This document shows positions 4,957-8,487 of a stretch of 8,487 bases of DNA, in pieces (within the stretch, counting starts at the first letter, position 1; every line of letters begins with the position of its first letter). A program made the position numbers and the translations under genes. The notes under the pieces were generated by a model. It was not told the origin of the DNA, searched no databases, and worked only from the letters and a program-made list of their open reading frames with translations. Where the stretch lies: assembly GCA_013151535.1 (NCBI GenBank), contig JAADIC010000152.1, forward strand, positions 1 to 8,487, in the 5' to 3' direction. The stretch is from Alphaproteobacteria bacterium (GTDB lineage: Bacteria > Pseudomonadota > Alphaproteobacteria > Rhodobacterales > Rhodobacteraceae).

Positions 4957-5820
4957 ATGAGCGACTTTATCCTGGACAACGAACCCATTATTCGCCTGAG
5001 CTTTTTCGCCGGCATTCTGCTGGCGGTCGCCCTGTGGGAAATACTGGCCCCGCGCCGTAAGTTGAGCCTGTCGCGGTGGTCGCGCTGGCCCGGCAATCTG
5101 GGGCTGGTGGTGCTGAACACGCTGACCCTGCGCTTTGCCTTTCCGTTCGCCGCCGTGGCCATGGCCTGGCTGGCGGCGGAGCGCGGCTGGGGGCTGTTCA
5201 ATCTGGTCGAATTGCCGGGTTGGCTGGTTGTGCTGCTGGCCATCGCGCTGCTCGATCTGACGATCTATATCCAGCATGTGATGGTACATGCCATCCCGCT
5301 GTTTTGGCGGCTGCACCGGCTGCACCACGCTGACCTTGACTACGATGTCACCACCGGCGCGCGGTTTCATCCGCTCGAGATCATCCTGTCGATGGGCATC
5401 AAGCTCAGCGTCATTATGCTGATCGGTGCCCCGGCACTGGCGGTGCTGATCTTCGAGGTGATCCTGAACGCCACCGCCATGTTCAACCACGGCAATGTCC
5501 GCATTCCCAAAGCCGTTGACCGGGTGCTGCGCTGGTTCGTGGTGACGCCGGACATGCACCGGGTGCACCATTCGGTTACCCCGCGCGAGACCAACAGCAA
5601 TTTTGGCTTCAACCTGCCGTGGTGGGACCGGATATTCGGCACCTACCGCGATCAGCCCGAGGGTGGCCACGAAGGCATGACCATCGGCATCGAGCAGTTT
5701 CGTGAAAAGAAATACGAGCGTCTTGACTGGCTGCTGATCCAGCCGTTCCTTGGTAAGATCGGCAGGTATGCCATCAACGGCCAGCGCGGTAAATCTGCCG
5801 AAAAAGGCAAAACCCGGTGA
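4957..5820 (+). CDS. Sterol desaturase / fatty acid hydroxylase family membrane protein
   Basis: A 287-residue integral membrane di-iron enzyme of the fatty acid hydroxylase superfamily. Hydrophobic segments lie at about residues 10-30, 48-75, 88-106 and 146-175. The histidine clusters are H107-x3-H111, H120-R-L-H-H124, R-F-H138-P, N-H178-G-N and M-H201-R-V-H-H205, the usual iron ligands. Family members use oxygen to hydroxylate or desaturate lipid alkyl chains; the substrate here cannot be told. AAGGA at 4945-4949 lies 7 bases before the ATG. The gene is divergent from the sulfur operon across a 161-base shared control region, and its stop overlaps the start of the next gene, so the two are co-translated. 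Its link to sulfide metabolism is contextual only. Confidence 0.9.
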   Translation: MSDFILDNEPIIRLSFFAGILLAVALWEILAPRRKLSLSRWSRWPGNLGLVVLNTLTLRFAFPFAAVAMAWLAAERGWGLFNLVELPGWLVVLLAIALLDLTIYIQHVMVHAIPLFWRLHRLHHADLDYDVTTGARFHPLEIILSMGIKLSVIMLIGAPALAVLIFEVILNATAMFNHGNVRIPKAVDRVLRWFVVTPDMHRVHHSVTPRETNSNFGFNLPWWDRIFGTYRDQPEGGHEGMTIGIEQFREKKYERLDWLLIQPFLGKIGRYAINGQRGKSAEKGKTR

Positions 5821-6479
5821 TGAACCGGCGCAACCTCTCGCGGCTGTTGTTGTTGGTGGTAATGGTGGCAGCAATAACCGCCGCCTTCACCTTCCGGCAA
5901 GACCTGAACCCGGCGGCGCTGCAATCGGGCGTCGATGATTTCGGTGCCCTTGCGCCCTTGGTGTTCATCGCCCTGTTCGCAGCGGCAACCGTGCTGTTCC
6001 TGCCGGGTTCGGTGTTCGCGCTGGCCGGTGGTGCCCTGTTCGGGCCGTTGCTTGGCACCGCCTTCAACCTGTCCGGGGCCACCATCGGGGCCATCATTGC
6101 TTTCTTCGCCGCCCGCTATCTGGCTTCGGACTGGGTGGCCGAGAGAACCGGCGGCAAGCTGCGCCTGCTGATCGACGGGGTCGAGACCGAGGGCTGGCGG
6201 TTTGTTGCCTTCACCCGCCTGGTGCCGCTGTTTCCGTTCAACCTGTTGAACTATGCGCTGGGGCTGACCCGGATCAATCCGCTGGCCTATGGGCTGGCCA
6301 CCGTGATCGCCATGATCCCCGGCGCAATCGCCTATACCTATCTTGGTTACGCGGGCCGCGAGGCGATTGCCGGGTCCGAAGGTGCCATCCAGAAGGGCCT
6401 GCTGGCGCTGGGCCTGCTGGCCGCGGCCCTGTTCCTGCCGCGCTTAATCAAACGACTGCGCAAAGGGGTGGCGATCTGA
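5820..6479 (+). CDS. TVP38/TMEM64 family (DedA-like) membrane protein
   Basis: About 219-220 residues with a hydrophobic N-terminal segment (residues 9-25) and several further membrane spans. The family core is clear: the glycine-rich L-A-G-G-A-L-F-G-P-L-L-G near 69-80, then F-T-R-L-V-P-L-F-P-F-N-L-L-N-Y at about 132-146, the hallmark R-x-x-P-x-x-P-F-x-x-x-N motif of VTT/SNARE-associated domains. Relatives are implicated in membrane lipid movement and polarised transport, but the substrate of most bacterial members is unknown. The ATG at 5820 overlaps the upstream stop (TGATG); a GTG three bases earlier is also possible. The overlap implies translational coupling with the desaturase-like enzyme. 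A short basic tail (K-R-L-R-K-G) ends the protein. Confidence 0.9.
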   Translation: MNRRNLSRLLLLVVMVAAITAAFTFRQDLNPAALQSGVDDFGALAPLVFIALFAAATVLFLPGSVFALAGGALFGPLLGTAFNLSGATIGAIIAFFAARYLASDWVAERTGGKLRLLIDGVETEGWRFVAFTRLVPLFPFNLLNYALGLTRINPLAYGLATVIAMIPGAIAYTYLGYAGREAIAGSEGAIQKGLLALGLLAAALFLPRLIKRLRKGVAI

Positions 6480-6500
6480 CAATATACACGACAGAACAAT

Positions 6501-6528
6501 CTGACACGCCGGCTTTTTGGGCTGTCAG
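6501..6528 (+). terminator. Possible terminator hairpin after the rightward operon
   Basis: CTGACA (6501-6506) pairs with TGTCAG (6523-6528), and GCC (6508-6510) with GGC (6520-6522), around a T-rich loop with one bulged base. It lies 21 bases after the TVP38 stop. No T-run follows, so it would be a weak or factor-dependent terminator. Confidence 0.35.
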
Positions 6529-6559
6529 GCTGTGGGGCCAACAACCGTCTGCAAGTTTC

Positions 6560-6610
6560 GGCAAAATTGCCATTTTTGGCAATTCCTGTTACAGTTGAGT
6601 TGATTGGCAA
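6560..6610. repeat. Alternating GGCAA/TTGCC motifs with a 7-base hairpin
   Basis: GGCAA occurs at 6560-6564, 6578-6582 and 6606-6610, and its complement TTGCC at 6567-6571. AATTGCC (6565-6571) and GGCAATT (6578-6584) form a perfect 7-base stem around ATTTTT. The cluster is 60-110 bases upstream of the SH3-domain gene and may be its operator; no clear promoter hexamers were found with it. Confidence 0.4.
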
Positions 6611-6669
6611 AAGTGAAAGCGGCACTATCAGTCAGGGGTGGGGCCGTCGCGGTGATACGGAGAAAACCA

Positions 6670-7239
6670 ATGTATTCTAAACCAGCACATCGCCTGTACA
6701 CTCAAAGCAAGATAAAGCGCCGCGTTTTTTCGTGGCCGGTTTTGGCTGTGTCCGCCCTTGCATGGTTTACGGCTGTTCCTGTGAGCGGGTTGCCCCTCTC
6801 TTCCGGTATTTCAGAGGATTTCGCGGTTTCAGTGGAAGGCAGGGCAGCCTTTAGCCGAAACTGCGCTACTTTTGGGTGTGGGGCTGGTGACCGCACGCAT
6901 TTGAATACGTCGGACCAAGATGGTTTATTTCGGATAGCGGGCCTCAAGAAGAGTGGCGCGGATGTGGTCCTGTTGGGGAAACCCGGCAATAACGCCTTCT
7001 GCGTTACCGGTTTACCCAAGGGAGACCCCCAACTGGTTCTGCGCGCCGAGCCATCCAGTAACGCAAAAATTCGCGGGCGGCTACCCAATGGGACGGTTCT
7101 GGCTATATTGGAAAGAAAAGGCAAATGGCTCCACACAAAGACACGCGCAGGTGGTGATGCGTCAGGCGGCTGGGTATTGGCTGAAACAGTGGCCAAATAC
7201 ATCCACGAAGTCAAAGAACCCGAAGAATGTACGGAATAA
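6670..7239 (+). CDS. Secreted SH3-like (SH3b) domain protein
   Basis: A 189-residue protein with a long basic N-region (K-P-A-H-R, K-I-K-R-R), a hydrophobic core (about residues 21-38) and a likely signal cleavage near V-S-G-L, so it is probably exported. The middle has N-C-A-T-F-G-C-G at 64-71. The C-terminal half is a bacterial SH3-like domain: C-V-T-G-L-P-K-G-D at 111-119, V-L-R-A-E-P-S-S-N-A-K-I at 123-134, L-P-N-G-T-V at 138-143, G-K-W near 151-153 and G-G-W-V at 166-169. Such domains often bind peptidoglycan or protein partners. The ATG at 6670 is chosen over one at 6604 because GGAG lies at 6659-6662 and a proper signal peptide follows. It is transcribed in the same direction as the desaturase operon but separated by 190 bases. 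Its exact role is unknown. Confidence 0.75.
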   Translation: MYSKPAHRLYTQSKIKRRVFSWPVLAVSALAWFTAVPVSGLPLSSGISEDFAVSVEGRAAFSRNCATFGCGAGDRTHLNTSDQDGLFRIAGLKKSGADVVLLGKPGNNAFCVTGLPKGDPQLVLRAEPSSNAKIRGRLPNGTVLAILERKGKWLHTKTRAGGDASGGWVLAETVAKYIHEVKEPEECTE

Positions 7240-7247
7240 TTCAATCG

Positions 7248-8171
7248 AAAGACCTCTGCATAATTGAGGATTCCCGAGTGGATCAAAAGTCTGTATGATT
7301 TTGCCGGACAGACCGGGGGTTTTCATGAACATATTCAGCTACGAGAGCGCGCATCGGATCGGGGATCAAAATGTCTTGCGCAAGGTTGATGCGCTGTTGG
7401 ATTGGGCCTCGATTTCAGCGCTGCTCACGCGTGGGATGAAACGATCAGGGCTTGGGCCGCACGGCTATGAACCCGGGGCGGCGATCGTTGACGCCACCCT
7501 GATCGAAACTGCGGCGCGGCCCCGCACATATGTTGAGGCTCCGGCAGAGGATCGGGCCGAAGATGCGACGCCTGATGAGTCTGCAACGATCAGTTTCAGC
7601 GCCGATGACGACGCCCGTTGGCTAAAGAAGGGTCGCAAAAGTATGTTGGGTTACAAAGGCTTTGCCCGCGCGGATGAAGAGGGATTTGTCGACAAGGTGC
7701 ATGTCACCCCTGCCAATGTTGGTGAGAGCCCGCAGTTCGGGACCATGATCGAAGGGGCCAGCACGCAGCGGGTTCTGGCAGACAAGGCTTACGCAAGCAA
7801 AGCAAACCGGGCGGCCCTGAAAGGCAAACATCGCGACGGGATCCTGCGCAAGGCGGCAAGGGGGCGACCGCTGCGCGCTTCGGAGAAACGCTTCAACCGC
7901 CTGATCTCCAAACGCCGGTTTCGGGTGGAACAGGTCTTTGGCACCATGAAGCGGCTGTTCGGGCGCGTCAAGGTCCACGCGCAGATGGTCATGGCCGCCA
8001 TCTCGCAAAACCTGCTCAAGGCTGCAAACAAGATAACCTTGAACAAACAAACATCCGCAATCGCATAATCGAAACACGCAGACCAACTCCGCCCGGAAAA
8101 ACGGGCGGAGCCGGAAAGACCGCGCCGCAGTCAAATGGACCCGCGCAAGGCCGCTTCGTGCAGAGGTCTTT
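7248..8171 (+). mobile_element. IS5-family insertion sequence, internally deleted
   Basis: AAAGACCTCTGCA (7248-7260) and TGCAGAGGTCTTT (8159-8171) are perfect 13-base inverted repeats flanking an IS5-type transposase; the outermost bases may belong to the flanks. The 924-base span is shorter than the usual 1.1-1.3 kb, in line with a missing internal piece of the transposase. No target duplication is evident: the flanking bases do not match. It inserted 8 bases after the stop of the SH3-domain gene. Confidence 0.8.
7325..8068 (+). pseudogene. IS5-family transposase with an in-frame internal deletion
   Basis: The frame is open for 247 residues from ATG 7325; an earlier in-frame ATG at 7295 is not typical of the family. 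The N-terminus (F-S-Y-E-S-A-H-R-I-G to L-L-T-R-G-M-K-R-S-G-L-G-P-H-G-Y-E-P, residues 4-50) and the C-terminal catalytic part are both normal for IS5 proteins. Y-E-P is joined directly to A-A-I-V-D-A-T-L near 7472-7480. About 75-90 residues that normally lie between, including the Q-W-x-G-L-S-D region, are missing. The DDE residues remain: D56 in I-V-D-A-T, D153 in L-A-D-K-A-Y and E202 in R-F-R-V-E-Q-V-F-G-T-M-K-R. The deletion keeps the frame, so a protein could be made, but it probably cannot transpose by itself. Confidence 0.8.
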
Positions 8172-8190
8172 TGAAACCCTGCTTGATGGC

Positions 8191-8415
8191 ATGGAGATAG
8201 AAGAGCTTCGCAAAAACGAGGGCATTGATGTAAAGCACTACTTGATGGCCGATGCCCATTATACTTGGTGGAAAAGCGGCAAACCCTATCTTTGCCGAAT
8301 GTTTGATATGCTCCACATGGGTTATGCTGATGAAATCCTTTTTGGCCGTGAAGTTGTTGAAGAGATGCCAAGGATTGTGTCTGAGTGGGTGGAAATCCTC
8401 AATTCTCGAAAATGA
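8191..8415 (+). CDS. Hypothetical protein, possibly 5'-truncated by the IS5-like element
   Basis: From an ATG at 8191 the frame gives 74 residues (M-E-I-E-E-L-R-K-N-E-G-I to E-I-L-N-S-R-K). It is acidic, with A-D-A-H-Y-T-W-W-K-S-G and M-F-D-M-L-H-M-G-Y-A-D in the middle, and appears less GC-rich than the central operons. No ribosome site precedes the ATG. The frame is open back into the right repeat of the IS, where a GTG at 8158 would add 11 residues, and S-F-E-T-L-L-D-G before the ATG reads like native protein. The element may therefore have removed the true N-terminus. No family is recognised. Confidence 0.45.
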   Translation: MEIEELRKNEGIDVKHYLMADAHYTWWKSGKPYLCRMFDMLHMGYADEILFGREVVEEMPRIVSEWVEILNSRK

Positions 8416-8487
8416 TATGGTGAAAGCGCCACTCTCTTTTGCTGACCCTAAAGCTCTCGCGGTGTGATGTAGCTGTGGAAAATTCCG
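8416..8487. other. Right edge, no gene recognised
   Basis: A 16-codon open frame (8419-8467, including S-F-A-D-P-K-A-L-A-V) and short AT-rich stretches only. No promoter pair, hairpin or RNA was seen before the window ends. Confidence 0.3.

Noticed and set aside
4918..5874. Long minus-strand open frame (318 codons) opposite the desaturase-like gene
   Set aside because: The sense strand carries the complete histidine-cluster enzyme with a good ribosome site. The antisense translation is low-complexity Q/H/R-rich sequence typical of a GC-rich shadow.
6702..7286. Minus-strand frame opposite the SH3-domain gene
   Set aside because: The sense frame shows a signal peptide and SH3-like motifs; the antisense frame has no recognisable features.
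7622..8371. Minus-strand frame of 249 codons across the IS5 element
   Set aside because: It crosses the inverted repeat and lies opposite a clear DDE transposase; it is a shadow.
1..8487. CRISPR array, toxin-antitoxin pair or known phage-defence genes
   Set aside because: No regularly spaced repeats and no paired small ORFs with recognisable toxin, antitoxin or defence motifs were seen.

Overview
The window looks like alphaproteobacterial DNA, most likely from the Rhodobacterales. It is GC-rich, and its insertion sequences (IS1016-like IS1595 family, IS5 family), DUF4102-type integrase and tRNA-fMet tail fit that group. The taxonomic call is inference from protein style; no rRNA or housekeeping marker is present. 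It is accessory DNA: a compact sulfide/persulfide gene module set in a scarred stretch of broken integrases and insertion sequences.

Left part (1-2512): the first ~93 bases are the start of an insertion sequence reading off the left edge. It cuts a DUF4102 phage-type integrase (402 down to 58) after about 103 residues. Just beyond lies the 3' half of an initiator tRNA-Met gene (572-621), probably an attachment-site copy left by an integrative element. Then come a palindrome-rich stretch with a broken or decayed secreted-protein ORF (629-1093), a complete IS1016-like element (1106-1874) whose transposase is frameshifted by a 37-base palindromic insertion, and a gene-poor scar (1875-2512). The scar holds a short relic of a second integrase (2278-2337, opposite strand).

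Centre (2513-6479): five intact genes in two divergent operons. Leftward run a DsrE-family small protein, a sulfide:quinone oxidoreductase-like flavoprotein and an ArsR-family regulator fused to a rhodanese domain. Rightward run a membrane sterol-desaturase/fatty-acid-hydroxylase family protein and a TVP38/TMEM64 (DedA-like) membrane protein whose start overlaps the preceding stop. The 161-base divergent region has a good promoter for the rightward operon (TTGACC, 17 bases, TATAAA) and a dyad (TCAAG-N6-CTTGA) at its predicted start point, a natural operator candidate for the regulator. Inferred logic: sulfide is oxidised at the membrane, persulfide is handled by DsrE and rhodanese cysteines, and the regulator senses persulfide and controls both operons, one of which modifies or remodels membrane lipid.

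Right part (6480-8487): a secreted SH3-like domain protein (6670-7239) is followed 8 bases later by an IS5-family element (about 7248-8171). Its transposase has lost an internal block of the N-terminal half but keeps the DDE residues. An unrecognised ORF of about 75 residues (8191-8415), possibly 5'-truncated by that element, closes the window.
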